The notes under the pieces are model-generated. The model did no database searches, was not told where the DNA came from, and was given only the letters and a program-made list of their open reading frames with translations. The translations under genes were made by a program, and so were the position numbers. Of a stretch of DNA of 64,000 bases, positions 23,521-36,210 are shown piece after piece; position 1 is the stretch's first letter, and each line of letters begins with the position of its first letter. Location: NCBI GenBank assembly GCA_025024175.1, contig QCXZ01000137.1:14384001-14448000 (forward strand). Direction: 5' to 3'. The DNA is from Rhyzopertha dominica (lineage: Eukaryota > Arthropoda > Insecta > Coleoptera > Bostrichidae).

Positions 23521-24060
23521 AGGAATCAGGACAGTGAAAAACTCATTTGCATTTGCAGTTTGCGATATTGCAATTACCTATACCTACAAGTGGACGGGGC
23601 CACTGATTGGTGTTTGAATTTCATTTTGGTAAGTAGCCAATAATGAGCATGATCAAAGTTTCGCTAAATGTTTGATTTCAATTAAGGAAAAGTTTTCTGT
23701 CTACCAGAATANAGTGTCTGGAAAGTATTATTCAAAATGTGCCAAATTCCGATACATACACAACCGCGAGACATACAAGCTGATTACCAATGGTACTCTG
23801 CTGAAGCAAGAAAAATTGGTATCACNTCACTGAAAGCAGCAAAAGAATTGTGTGACAAGGCAAGCTACACATCTAGCTTAGAAAGCGATAACAGTGTTCT
23901 TCAAGAAAAGGCAAGATCTGGACGAATAAGAAAATACAGGATTTTATCTGATGCAGAAGATTCTGATGTTTCTACAACATCTGAACAAGATGATGTGCAA
24001 CATGTTCTGGCTAAAAAGAAAAGTTACGAAGTTACTAAGAAGCAACCAGCAAGTGAGTAA
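23521..24060 (+). CDS. DUF4806-like N-terminal protein fragment
   Basis: Exon at about 23521-23629 (acceptor TTTCGTTTCAG, donor GTAAGT), then an exon from about 23690 to 24053 (donor GTGAGT). The second reads YQWYSAEARKIGI, then SLKAAKELCDKASYTSSLES, a basic GRIRKYR stretch and an acidic SDAEDSDVSTTSEQDD tail. The W....A..IG...S...A......A..TS.LES layout is what I recall from the N-terminus of insect DUF4806-type proteins, often transposon-linked. Two N bases and a possible frameshift near 23710 cloud the start. No downstream DUF4806 domain is found, so it is truncated. Confidence 0.35.
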
Positions 24061-24463
24061 ATATTGCTTTTGCAATTTGTTTTTGTTTGTCACGAATTAA
24101 ACCAAGCAGTGATGCTACAGACAGTTATAAGAACACAAATATTGACAGCGATGAGCACAACTACTTCTTTGAATACAATGTATTAACTTTTAATAAAATA
24201 TATGTATTTAAATGAGGTATTCGAGGTTTTTTTCACCTTTTTTTGGTTCCTGTGATGTCACACCGACCGATCTGAATTCAAAATATGCTTCTGATAATGG
24301 GTAGGTATCTAAAGAAAAGCAACCATATCGAAGATCAACATTAATTACTTAAAACATTACTTAACATTACTATGTTACCAATCTGTGATTAATTAATAAA
24401 TGTTGGTGTGAAATGTACTGGTTTTTCTTTTGAAAAAATTGATTAGCATTTTATATACATCCG

Positions 24464-24797
24464 TCACTTAAAACTCCCCAGGCTTGTATTTTCTTTATTT
24501 TTTTAGGTACAACCTTGAGTGATACGTCAAAGTGATGGTCTTTTTAAATTCTTTAAAAATGGCAGAGTGGGTGTCAAAAAAATATTTGCAGATGATGATA
24601 TTTCACATATAAAGTGAGTTTTTGAAAATATTTAGAGAAATTAACTTTATTTGTGAAATAGCTTCATCTGCAAATATTTTTTGGGCACCCAAAATGCCAT
24701 TTTTTTTTGAGTTTAAAAAGACCTTTAATTTGACATAGCTCTTAAGATGTATCTAAAATAATAAAGAAAATACGAGCCTGGGAAGCTTTAGGTGGCA
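24464..24797. mobile_element. Foldback MITE nested in the TIR element
   Basis: Nearly the whole 330 bp pairs with itself. The left half has CCCAGGCTTGTATTTTCTTT and GGGTGTCAAAAAAATATTTG; the right half has the inverse of both (AAAGAAAATACGAGCCTGGG and CAAATATTTTTTGGGCACCC). It contains no coding frame. Confidence 0.8.
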
Positions 24798-25039
24798 GAC
24801 CTTGTATATTATAAAACAAATATTAGAAATATATATATGTTAGGAAATATTTACTATATATCTGATTGTTAATATTATATGAATATTCTGAAACAAATAT
24901 TGTTTATATATTTAAAAATATTTATAAATGATTTAGATAAATATTTATATAATATTAAACAGGGTGGCGCTCAAGATATTTTCTAAATATTGCAGAAGAG
25001 AATATTTAATGAATATTTAGTGCTACTAGGGTATTTACA

Positions 25040-27086
25040 TTTTATACACATGTAACGTATAGGTAAAATTACAATTAACGGGTAAACGCTCATTATGCTC
25101 ATTTTGTCATTTTACACCCTCTTTAATAGCAGGCAAAATATGACAGCTGGGTAGCTGGTTCGTAAAAGAACACTTTACTGCAAAACTCCAAACTTGATGC
25201 GACGTAATGACGAAATAATGCTTACAATAATCCGAGAATGCCATATTTCCCATAAAACGTAATGCAGAAATAATCCTGAAGAAACCTGACACCACTTGTC
25301 AGTCAGATTTGGAACCTCAATCTAAACGGAACCAATTTTGTAATATGATAGATGTTCGTTATCCTTCGCGGAATTATCCTTGGTAAGTTATATACGAGTA
25401 TCGAGTATCTTGTTTAACAGATTGAGCTTTCATTGACATAGTGTAAAAGTGTGACATAGGCTTGACCACAACTCCCGAAACGCGAGACAGTCCAGGGATT
25501 CCGAGGCTCGAGACGTTCCGAGACCCAAACTCTAGCTGCATAGCGTTCAAAGGAAACAGATGAAGTTTCACTCTATTTTATTCCTAGATCAGCGGAGTCA
25601 GTGGTGGCATACAAAACGAAAATGCATGAAGGTCCAGAGCAAGAACGCTTCAATTAACCGTATATCAAGAAACACACATTCAGTTGCTGTAAAAAAATAA
25701 ACCACGACTACTAAATAGTTTATTAAATAAAGCAGTGTTTGTTTATTATTTTAATAAATCAAGAACCCGACTAAAAAACACATAAAAGTCTTATTGCCCC
25801 TATAGACCTCACACAAAGCTGAAAAAATTCCACGGCGAATAATGATAGATTTAGCCTGCGAAGTACAACGAAGGACATCAAAGCAGCTGCAGAGGATACC
25901 CCAAAACGTATAAGGGACTATTACAAAGCTGCCATCAGCGTAGCAATTAACTTTCAAAGCTCACCGCCAACGTGACCGTTACTATCGTCAGCAGCAGCGA
26001 GATTGCTTCCCGAAATAGCATCATCCACAATCGGTTCCATCCATCTCGATATATCCAACCGGCAATTCCAATAAACGGAGACGGGTATGCTAATGCTAAC
26101 GGCTCTCAGACACGCCAAGGTTCTCCTACTTCGTGACCCAGGCTAACCTGTGCATTTCATTAAAGTGCATTTGCATACGAAATTTTTCCAACCTTCTGGA
26201 GGCATCGCTTTCGAAAGCTCACGCTTTCGTTACGTCCAGCCAGATTATGGTACGAACGAGAAGGTATCCATCAATCATCCTGATTGATAGCGTAGATTGC
26301 GACAAAAGGGAAGCTCGTTAAAGGGTTTTACGCGCGCTGGAATATTTCTAAGTGCATGACGGCTGCAGGAACTGGCGCGTGACGTTCCATCTGCAGATTT
26401 GCGGCATTCAAAGGTTAATGAGCGTTTACGAGGCAATTTTGAATTCATTTCGGTCGTTCAGTGGCGCTCGGAGACGACCTCCGCAGGACGCATTAGCTCT
26501 CGGTCGGAAAGAAATCAAAAGGGCGCTCTTGAATACAAAGTAGGGTTGGAAATATTTCTGAAGCGCAGTTATTCCGAGAAAAATGGCAATGGTGTCTGTC
26601 CTGTCACGGGAGATAGAGTTACTTCGACGGTTTCTCATGCTGGTATTCGAAGGAAAATAATGATTATGTGTTCATGTATATAGGGGGCGATAAATTTGTC
26701 TCGCAAGAAAAACGAGAAAAACATGGTTTAACTTTCCAACTGATATTTTTCCAGTTAGCAGCTTTGTTTAATGTTCTGCATTTTCCAATCCCACGATTAA
26801 ATTAAGCGAGTAATTGCTAGGCACTGAAGGTTAACATTCCTAATTATAAAGGTTATTAGAAGAAACTCGTAATTATATTTGCCCTGTCATCTGCTTACTG
26901 CTTATGTATTTATGGGAGTCACAAATTCGTTTCACAAAAATTCTATTCGTCTAAATAATATCGAATATANATANGTTGAAGTTTTTATATCTGATNTGGT
27001 ACATTCTTCGAAGNCTACTAANTTTGAGTTGATTTTCAATATTCACNTTTCATTATTTTGAATATTGGATGCATATACATNTTTGT
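25040..27086. other. Non-coding stretch, partly GC-richer
   Basis: I find no supported gene. The part at about 25960-26640 is clearly richer in GC and mixed in composition compared with its surroundings, yet has no convincing codon structure. It could be a conserved regulatory region. Confidence 0.35.
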
Positions 27087-28244
27087 ATACAGGGTGATTN
27101 GCATAAGCACCGACACAGAGCTGAGGCATGTACGAGAGTCCAAAATGTTGTGATTTAACGCAACTTACGTATATGCTAAGTTGCACCCCTGGGAAGTTAA
27201 AAAGATCAATGTCTCACTTACACTTGAACTTAGAAGAACCAAATTTGGTACATGTTTTGAGTGTACCAAGACAGTATTCGACAGTAATAAGAGTTCAATT
27301 GGAGTATTTTAAAGGGTTGGTAAGGAATGATGCACCCTTTGAATGTGACAGAAATTTTAACACGTTGGCGTACTTGAAAATTTGTTATATTATTTTATGG
27401 GAAATTTAATTCTAAAACTATTTTTACTCTTGTTATTTTTCAAAATGTCTAAAAATAACTAAAAACATATATTGTAAGCAGTTACTTAAAATTATCGAAA
27501 ATTCAAACGATGGCTATGAAATTAAACATCAGACCTTGACAATCAGGTAAATTGAACACTAAATAATTGATTTAGTGTTGTGAAAATGGCCTGGAAGTTT
27601 TCATTTGGCGAACAAGTTGACATGCTATTAGTTGATAATTCTGTGATGGAAACTGCAGAAGAAGTGTTAAAGAATATCGGAGATTTCTTAATCGCGTAAT
27701 CCCTCATAGAAAAACATTTTCCAATATTTTGTTCTATTACAATATTCTTATTTCGACTTTTTACCTGATTTCGATAATTTTAAATAACAAAGCTACAATA
27801 CATGTTTTTAGTTAGTCAGGTTTTTCTTGAAAACAAAAGGATTTTTTGCAAAATAACAAGAGTAAAAAAAGTTTTAGAATTAAATTCCCCATAAAATAAA
27901 ATAATAGTCGCCAACGTGTTAACAAATTCCGTCACATTTTAAAGGTGCATCATCCCTTATCAACCTTCTCAAATGCTCCAATTGAACTCTAATTACTTTC
28001 GAATACTGCTCTTGATATACTTACAACGTGTAGCAAATTTGGTTTTTCTAAGTTCAAGTATAGGTAAGTGAGATGTTGTTTTTTTTCGAAATTTTCAAAG
28101 TGGGGTTTCAACCCCACTTTGAAGGCCTAAAACTTCTCAGGGGTGCAACTTAGTATATAGATAAGTTGCGCTAAATCACAATATGTTGGACTCCCCTAAT
28201 TGCCCCTGCTTTGTGTCGGTGCTTATGTGAATCACCCTGTATAC
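27087..28244. mobile_element. Long-arm palindromic element with DUF4817-like start
   Basis: The ends read TACAGGGTGATT (left) and its exact inverse (right, to about 28241), with TA at each border. The arms stay complementary for over 400 bp, including GTTAAATCACAACATTTTGG-type blocks that carry indels between arms. The unique centre (27510-27765) holds a short frame, 27586-27699, reading MAWKFSFGEQVDMLLVDNSV, the type of HTH start found on DUF4817/DDE_3 mariner relatives. The frame stops after 37 codons and no DDE domain remains. Confidence 0.75.
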
Positions 28245-30450
28245 TTTTTCAATAACTCGCCTCCTACTACATGCTTTGTAAGGTCGATTGCGTTCTTTAT
28301 TATAGTAAATAAAAACTAGCACGTTGCTAAATTTTCGAATCATCCAATACAATTAAAAGAAACGCCATTTTTGCGTTTGCCGCTTCAGTAGTGACCATTT
28401 TGAAAAAAAAAACTAGTTCGGAAACCTCTAAACTTATTTATATCTGTATTTGCTCTTTCTGTTTTTTGTATGGTTTTCGAATGAGTTACACGAAGTTTCG
28501 ACTGCTACGTGTCATTTTACAATTTTGATCATACAAATTATAACACGACAATAGTACATTTATGCCTAGAAAATGAACTTCCATGACTAGACTTTTGTTC
28601 TGTTAATTTAAATTAAATGACATAATTCTGTGATGCTTGAATAAGAACACGTATATGTGTTTGTGAAATGAAAATGTGAGTATTTTGTAAGACTTTTCTG
28701 GAATTAATAGTATGTATTAATGGTGTTCAGTTATTATAGTTTGGTACTGAAATAGATAGGTTAACGCATATTTTAGCTTTCATGTTGATTAAAAGTAATA
28801 AAATTTATGAAAACATTAGAATATTTGGTCATGTATGAAGTACGTCTTAATACAGGCAGATCAATATTAAGGGGCTCTGTTATTTCGTACTTTTGTAAAA
28901 TGTACAGATAAGAAAGTAAGTAGTTGTGAATTTTTAATGGAAGTCTACAACTACTATTGTGCAAATACAAATTTAGATTTGGTTAATAGGCAGAGATCCT
29001 ATAATGTACCATAATTAATAAGTCCAACTGACGTAGATTTCTATCATTATTTATTGAAAACTACTAATTTAGACATTTTATTGTGTTGAAGTTACAACTA
29101 CTATTCTTTTAACGCACCTTAAAACCTGTCTAAATTCTGACACAGACTTTCCTTATGTTACACATAATCAATAAATCGACATAAAAGAATACTTTTTGCA
29201 AGCTACTAGATTTAAAATTTTATAATAACATTGGACGTTTTCTTTTAACCCACACATATTTATATATGAGTATAAAACTAATCACCAGCCAGCTGATATT
29301 TTACTTTTCAAATGTCACTATATTTATTCATGACAATTGCTAAAACCAAATAGAAAATCATTTTAACTTAATTAGGTACAAGTTATCACGACACGCTTTC
29401 TTTGGTNCTTGATTAGGCATCGTTGTTTGTGCCTCTTTGTAACTCGGTCTGGGGTAGTTAATCTCATTGACGTCACTGCGGCAGTCCCTACAGGGAGTGG
29501 AAGAAATCAACAAGTAAACAGCAGGGGATAGCAAATTATATACGGAACTGATACCTGATGGTAACTTAGGTGAATTAACACACACCAGTTTTTAAGTCGT
29601 ACAACTTCAATTATAAATACCTAATGAATCTAGCGTCAGTATTACTCATAACTTGTGTACCTTCTAAAATTGACCTAATACAACATGCGAAACTATTTAT
29701 TTGAAAGTTTTAATAAAATTAACCCAACCTACTTCAACATATATCCGTGTTTGTGTATCAAGGACAGGTGCTAAGAAAAGTTCGCGCTCACACCCTTTTA
29801 TCAAATTTGTTTTCTTATGTAGGTCGATCGCACGTAAAGAAAGTTTATAGTTGCCGTAAAACGAGGTATAAAAGTAGATCTGACTTTAGAGTATTTTTCG
29901 GGAAGATTCCATTTGCCTCGTGTTAGACGGCTAATAGGTAAACAAAGATGTTGCTGACCTAAACGTGCTGTCGACAAAAGTCAAAAGCAATACGTTTCAT
30001 AACGATCTGAATATTTTTTAAACAGCGTTCTAAAAAATACCATTTCTACACTTTTATTGTTTAACACAATCTCTTGTTTCTTGTTTAATTAATCTAAATA
30101 CAACATAGTTTCTAACGCACGTACCGAAGACAGAGCGACTCCGTGTTCTGTAACTGGAACTGCTACTTTTACTTCTACTTTTTGACGTTACTTCTATTCT
30201 CATGATTAATCTAATTCTACGCAATAATTCTTTTTTCATTTGATCTTCCATTTCGGTCTGTTCCATTCCTTCTGCGCCCTCCTTGCTACCTAGGTATTTG
30301 TATGATTCGGTTGCTAGTAACTTTTAATATCCGTGTTATTCGCATTGTTTAAATTCTCGGCACATTCAACCCTTCCCTTTTTTAGAGTAGCTTTAGCGCA
30401 TTTTTCAAGACCAAATTTCATATTTAATGGTGAACAAACAAATGTTGTCA
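28245..30450. other. No gene seen
   Basis: AT-rich. A minus-strand frame at 30054-30266 (MEDQMKKELLRRIRLIM, then an Arg/Ser-rich tail) faintly recalls the end of a LINE reverse transcriptase, but I cannot support it. Confidence 0.35.
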
Positions 30451-30451
30451 A

Positions 30452-31330
30452 ATTATAAAAGTCTATCATTGGGACATCACTTAGGTATATATAAAGTGCG
30501 AATAGTTCACTCAGTTTATGTGTAAAACATTCTCCAATTGGCCTAGTTTGATGCAATGAAACGCGTCACTGTAGCGGATTAATGTGCGTATATTAAAATT
30601 CAAACACTACGCGAAAAAACGATTGCCGAAATTCACGGTGCGTTACAAGAAGCTTGCCAGGAGTCGTGTGTGGATAGTTCAACAGTAACTTGATAAAGTA
30701 AACGTTCCAGAGCCGTTGGACTAGTGTTAAAGACGACCACAGAAGTTGGAGACCTNNTACTGCTACCGANAACATTTTAGCTGGTAATGTGGCTACAATA
30801 ATGAAAGAAGACCGCATGGACAAACAAGCAATAGACAAATACCAAAAGACAAATGTATTTTTTGTAGAGAATTTAAATACATGATTCCAAAAGTGTAGGC
30901 GAGATATGAACGACAGCGGCGTAATCATCCTGGACGATAACGCTTGATCGCATAAAACAATGTCAGTCAAAGGAATTTGCGAAAAGAACTGCTGTGAAAT
31001 TCTCCCAGATGCCCCATGCAGCCCTGACATGAGTCCACCAGATTTCGTTCTGTTTCTCCAGTGGAAAGGAGAAAGAAAGAAAGAAAGAAAGGCAGAAATA
31101 AAGAAAGAGAAAGAAGTCCGATTTATTGACTTGGAAAGATAAAAGCCCTGCAACAGCATGCGTTTGAAGTGCTGAAACATCTTGATAAAAATGGCGTATT
31201 TAACGTTAACATTACATTACTGCCGAAGCGATGGCAACGTGTTTTGGATATGCAAGGGGATTATACTGAGCAACTTTATTGCAATTTTTAAAAATATACT
31301 TTTCATTCGCGAGCTGTGTTTTTGTGTGCA
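30452..31330 (+). mobile_element. Mariner pseudogene, copy 1
   Basis: Plus-strand frames give IQTLREKTIAEIHGALQEAC, later VIILDDNA (degenerate L.HDNA), then PCSPDMSPPDFVLF, then a terminal stretch that fits the usual LPKRWQ..V...G.Y end. Stops, shifts and a GAAA expansion at about 31065-31110 break it. A related deleted copy lies at 41537-41970. Confidence 0.8.
31066..31112 (+). repeat. (GAAA)n-like purine run inside the mariner copy
   Basis: Imperfect GAAA tandem units. The sister copy at 41.9 kb has only a short GGAGAATTTTGTGAAG at this place, so the expansion arose within this copy. Confidence 0.8.
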
Positions 31331-31589
31331 GGAATCTTGACATGACCCTCATATTTCGAGCTGTGCTTCTAATTAGGCATTCCAACGACCTGTCAAAACG
31401 AAATCCAACATGGCCATTATAGCAAACGGCCTTTTGATTGAAAAGTGCCACGCTTTGTGGTTTTGTGTAGTTGTGAGTTCTTTTTGCCCTTTTTTAAGAT
31501 ATTATTAGTGTTTTGTTACCCGCCTTGTGCTTGGCTTAGGAGTCACAGAGTGCCGTGTGGATCGCTGCAATTAAGAGAGTAGAGATGTG

Positions 31590-31890
31590 CAGTTCGTGAA
31601 CAAACAAACGATGCGTACTATTCAGTTGTGCTACATTGAACGATCTAGTTCTTCAGAATAAAATAAACCAGTTCATTTTCAACGCTGCAAGAGGGTTGTA
31701 TGATACTAGACTGAAACAGATACGCAGTTCGGATTGAACGATTGAGCAACCGCGAGCGACCTTTGGGAAGGAAGAGCGACCGAATATGTATCTTTTCATG
31801 AACGGACACGCGAACTACGATGTGCGGCCGGCTGAATTACCTATGTCATCGCACTGTCTAACGCACAATAGCGTTGCAGTCTCGCAGTCC
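31590..31890. repeat. Possible hAT-like repeat
   Basis: The start resembles GTGCAGTTCGTGAACAAAC and later GAACGATTGAGCAACCGCGA, motifs common at the ends of insect hAT-type elements. Boundaries not found. Confidence 0.25.
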
Positions 31891-32086
31891 CCGTTTCGCT
31901 GTTTGGCATCTTTATTTTACATTTTGTTACAAACTAAAATGTTGGAATAAAGCACTAATATACCAGATATGTAATTATTATATCAATACGTAAATATTGC
32001 TGCTACTTTTGAAATGGCCTTAAGCATTTCAGTAATAGGTACCAGGAGAAGTTAAAGTAGGTAGTAGAATTACATAGACATGCATT

Positions 32087-32373
32087 TTAATGTAAGTCGG
32101 TTCTTGCCCCCTTGCAAAAAATGCCGTGGGAACCTGCTGTCAAATTGAATAATGCAAGTGAATGCCAATTTGTCAGGCTACAGGTCACTTCCTTTAGGAA
32201 GTTGTTCCCATTATGGCATCTTGGTGGTTTTGTCATCATGTCAGTGTATTGCTGACAGATTGAATTGCCATCTAATTTCTTACTTACATCATACCATTGC
32301 CTTGGTATATAGGCAAAACCAGTTCTATGCCGTGATGTCTGCATTAGACGTAAACCGCACTGATGAGTTATAA
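32087..32373. other. Region open on both strands, unrecognised
   Basis: Both strands stay open for 70-85 codons. The minus frame reads GFAYIPRQWYDVSKKLDGNS, which faintly recalls a transposon-encoded protein. I do not make a call. Confidence 0.15.
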
Positions 32374-32703
32374 TGATAGCGAAATAGATCTATCTGCAGT
32401 TGGTTGCGATGCAGACAGCTACAAAAACAATATTAAATTTGATAAACATTCGGGGACATAATAGGTTGCTTTTATTTTTTTATAAATAGGTAATTCTCAT
32501 TGCAATTTACAATTTAATAATTACGAATGCATAATTATTGATGTGCCATTGATGACTGACAAACATAAAAGTCTCGCTCGCTTGCACAGCGATTATCTTT
32601 TGTCTTTAACAACAACTATTTTGATTGCAGTTGTATTATTATGTATTAGTGAAGTTATTAATTATCATGTTATTTACAAATCTGAATATATTTCATAAGA
32701 GTC

Positions 32704-33356
32704 CATGACGAATCCCGGAATGTCGAACCAAGGAAATCGTCGAACCACCGAACATCCTCTTTGTACGCGACTGACGAACTCGGGAAAGTCGAACGAGAGA
32801 AAAGATTAAACCAGTGGTACTTACACCTATTTTAGTATATTATATGCAACCAAATATGCAGTAGTGCATAGTAAGAATTTTATATACACGTGTAGAATAT
32901 ATAATAAAATATGAAGACTTGACATTAGTAGATAATAGTGAAGTTAATATACTTATCGAAAACATGTAAGTTGTATAGAATAATTAATCATGCCTAAAAG
33001 TCCATTATAATTATATTATGCAGAATTTTTTTTCTTGACGATTGGGGTCAAAACTCTAATTATACATACAACATAAGATAATATATAAATCATTGTAGAA
33101 CGCATTCATAACATTTATTTATGTACGGTACGAAAAATCGAAAGAATATAAACACAATAATATGGTGGTATTGATGATTACAGACACAGTTGTAAGCACG
33201 GTTGCATAAGCTAGACATTGATTCGTATAACAGTTGAGATACCGCTGGTATGTAACTAATTTCACTTCTTTTCACGATTCGACGTTTCCTGCGTTCGTCG
33301 GTACCGGTTTCGCTAGTTCGTAATTCCTTGGTTCGACATTCCGGGATTCGTGAGGA
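32704..33356. mobile_element. MITE with about 30-bp inverted ends
   Basis: The left end reads CGAATCCCGGAATGTCGAAC followed by CAAGGAA; the right end (33320-33351) is the exact inverse of this block. The interior is AT-rich without an open frame. I see no confident target duplication. Confidence 0.75.
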
Positions 33357-35580
33357 TACCTTTCATAACGCCAGTTTCATTAACAGTTAAAGTACCTATT
33401 ACATTTCATATCTCAAATACACACGACATGTGTAGCTATCATATAGAACTAAACGGCAATCAGCGGTTGTATGTTATATGACACAAGTCCGCAAGTACAT
33501 AATATGTACTAATATGTAATGTAATATATATATGTTATATCAACTGCAATACTAAGATGTACGATATGAGAAGCTTCTTGCGAACGATAAAACTGATAAA
33601 ATTGAACTAATTCAGCATGAAATATTCACCAAATTAACTATAACACCCATCTCTAATATGCCCTCAGCCAGGGTTCCGTGGTTTGGAATGCCTAATTCTT
33701 TTTCTGATTTTGCAAACAGCTTGTGATCGTCGATGTACAATAAGTGATTGATCTTTCCACTTATATTATTATTATTATTATTATTATTATCTTTATTATT
33801 AATAAAACAAGAGAAATAAGCTCAAATCATTGTAAAATAACATTAAAAGAAGTTCTTGTCCGAATATTTTACGGAAAACCTCCTGACAGTTTCAAATTAC
33901 TAATTAACTTCACCAAAAACCGCACAGGCTTACCCCTAATGGCAAATATGAATCAAACCCAAAAACTGTCTGGTTAAATTTTCGTCAGTCCGCATGTTGC
34001 CGCCCACCTTCTCCATACACCGCCACCGGAGCCTCTGAACAAGTCAATTCATCACCCCCGCAAAACCGCCGCGAGTTTTCGACTGCGGGGCATGATGTTT
34101 GGCTTAATTTATCGGGAGCCACCAATTTTCATTAACCACGTTCTGGCAGAAGCGGCGTCACGCTAGGGGCATAAAAGTCGCGGATGACTTCGGCGGACCG
34201 GAACACGAAAGTGACATAAATCGCAATATAAACGCGTTAGGGGGCTCAAAGGAGCAGGAGAGTTCCGAATCGTAACGACCTAAAGCGAAAAACAAAGCTG
34301 TTCGAAGGCACTTACTTTTTGGATGTGTTTGTTTTGAAAAGGAGCGTCTTATCTACAAAGTTTTAGTAAAAACGCTTTGAAATGGTTAAAAAGTTATGGG
34401 CAAGCCACAAAATAGCTTAAATTAAAGCTAAGTAAAACTTCATGTTGTTCTGTGACATAAACTTAAATATTGATATTTATAAACATTACATTTTGCTATG
34501 TTCTATGGTTATTCTATAAGATGAAGAATTGTGATGAGATACGATACCTAACCATACTGACTGAGCACTATTTAAAATCTATTTATTCCTTACGGAACGA
34601 TTAATTTTATGAACAAAAATCAAGTTGCACAATGGGTTCACCCCTAACTTGTATAGTGGCCAATTTGTACGAGTATATAAAAAACGTTGAAGAGGTAGCG
34701 ATTGACAGTTTTCAATTAAAACCAAAGTATTGGTATAGGTATGTAAGTAAATGAGACTTTCGTTGCTATTGTTATATGGTAGAGTCAGATGGATTTCAAC
34801 ATCATTTGAATATTTAAAATCATGAAATAAAATTGACGATGGACTTAGAAATCTATGATTAATTACCTTCATAAGGTAAATTTACAAAGAAAACAATAGT
34901 TAGGATACAAAGTCTACAGAAAATCGACTGACTTGAGCAGATATTTATCTGCCACATCTCAAAAACCTCCGATAAAAAAAATAATCTTATAAGGACTTAA
35001 TGGTTAGAGCTCAACACATTTAAAAGATTATTACATCAATAAATTGATCGTGGGTAAATACACAGGAGAGAGAAAATGCTTTTAGAATAAAATCTAGTTG
35101 TCGTAAAAATTATTACAGAATTAAAAATATGAAAACAAAAACCCATGATAGAGATACTAACGCACGTATTTTTTAAAACCAGCAATAGACATTTTTCTGA
35201 CATCAGACGGAAAACCGTTGTACACATGAGCAGCATTGTATACAAAGCTTCTTTCAAAAAACGCATGTTTATACTGTAGTATTAAAAGCAAATCCTGGCG
35301 GAGTGAAAAAATTAGACAACAAATAGAGTACCAAAAAATAGAATGTTTAGCTGTAAAACATTAGAGAATCACAAAATTTAGTGTAGGGAATAGAGATTAA
35401 ATTGGTAATACAAACAAAAAAATAACGAACAGACTTTGAAATAAAGTAAAGGAAACCAAAAATTATTTTATAGAATGTTAAAAATAACAAAAATAGGTAG
35501 AACATCGCAAACTCTAATAAAGAATATAAAATATATGAGCGTAGGAGAGGTAGTGATATTAGATATTTGTAAAAAAGCAT
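33357..35580. other. No gene seen; GC-richer island at 33990-34300
   Basis: An (ATT)n run lies at about 33763-33792. The segment at about 33990-34300 is notably richer in GC than its flanks, with TCATTAACC, GGCATAAAAG and ACATAAATC motifs, but has no coding frame. Possibly an enhancer. Confidence 0.35.
33763..33792. repeat. (ATT)n microsatellite
   Basis: About ten ATT units. Confidence 0.9.
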
Positions 35581-35589
35581 AGTCGGGGG

Positions 35590-36210
35590 AAAGAATTCTA
35601 GACGATTGGAAAGCCAGCTGTAATTATACCAATCTATAAAGGAAGTAATGAAAATTACTACTAAAACTACAGAGGCATCGCCTTAGTGAGTTTAGGAGTA
35701 AAGATATACGCGGTCATACTCAAAAATAGGCTGAGGCATAGTGTAGAAAAGCACGCAAGTAGATCGCAAACTGAATCTATCAAAGGATGCAGCATAAAGA
35801 CCATACCTGTATATTTTCTCTAAAACAAATTATACACAAACACAGAAACCAAGAAAGGAAGGATGCATCGCATTAATAAACTTAGAAATGGCGTTTTATA
35901 AAGCATCTGTAGAGATAATATTGGACAGTCTAAAGAAACGACACGTTCCCAAAAAAGGCTATACCTACCAGAACAATACAAACTGCACAGGAACTATGAA
36001 AAACTCCAGGCGAGATTAGGTCTAAGACATTGAGCGGTGCTGGTTTAAAGTGAAACCATCATACATAGGAAATAGGAAACAGCAACACATAAGAATCACA
36101 GACTGTGCCTATATAGATAATGTTACTGTACTGGCAGAAAGTGAAAATTATCATCATAACTTGGAAGTACGGCAAGAAATTTAAAGAAGTACAAAATGTG
36201 GCCACAAATT
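35590..36210 (+). mobile_element. LINE reverse transcriptase remnant
   Basis: Shifting plus-strand frames give IIPIYKGSNENY, NYRGIALVSLGVKIYAVILK and NRLRHSVEKHASRSQTESIK, then GC(S)IK and a degenerate acidic block. This matches the conserved NYRGI.L.......K......R motif region of non-LTR reverse transcriptases. Many frameshifts; no YADD motif is preserved. Confidence 0.65.

Larger units (their letters stand above)
22641..25031 (+). mobile_element. TA-flanked TIR element with a DUF4806-like gene
   Basis: Both ends read CCCTAGTAGCACTAAATATT inward; the match continues with few changes for about 34 bp, and each end is bordered by TA. About 250 bp inside each end is densely packed with AATATTTA/TATTTAT-type motifs, possibly transposase-binding sites. 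Between them lies a gene-like unit: an untranslated leader with donor GTAAGT (23342), a short exon (23521-23629), and a third exon (23690-24053). The TIR matches no superfamily I can name with confidence. Confidence 0.6.

Noticed and set aside
30593..31180. A 195-codon minus-strand open frame
   Set aside because: It is antisense to the mariner copy, whose plus-strand frames carry the conserved motifs.
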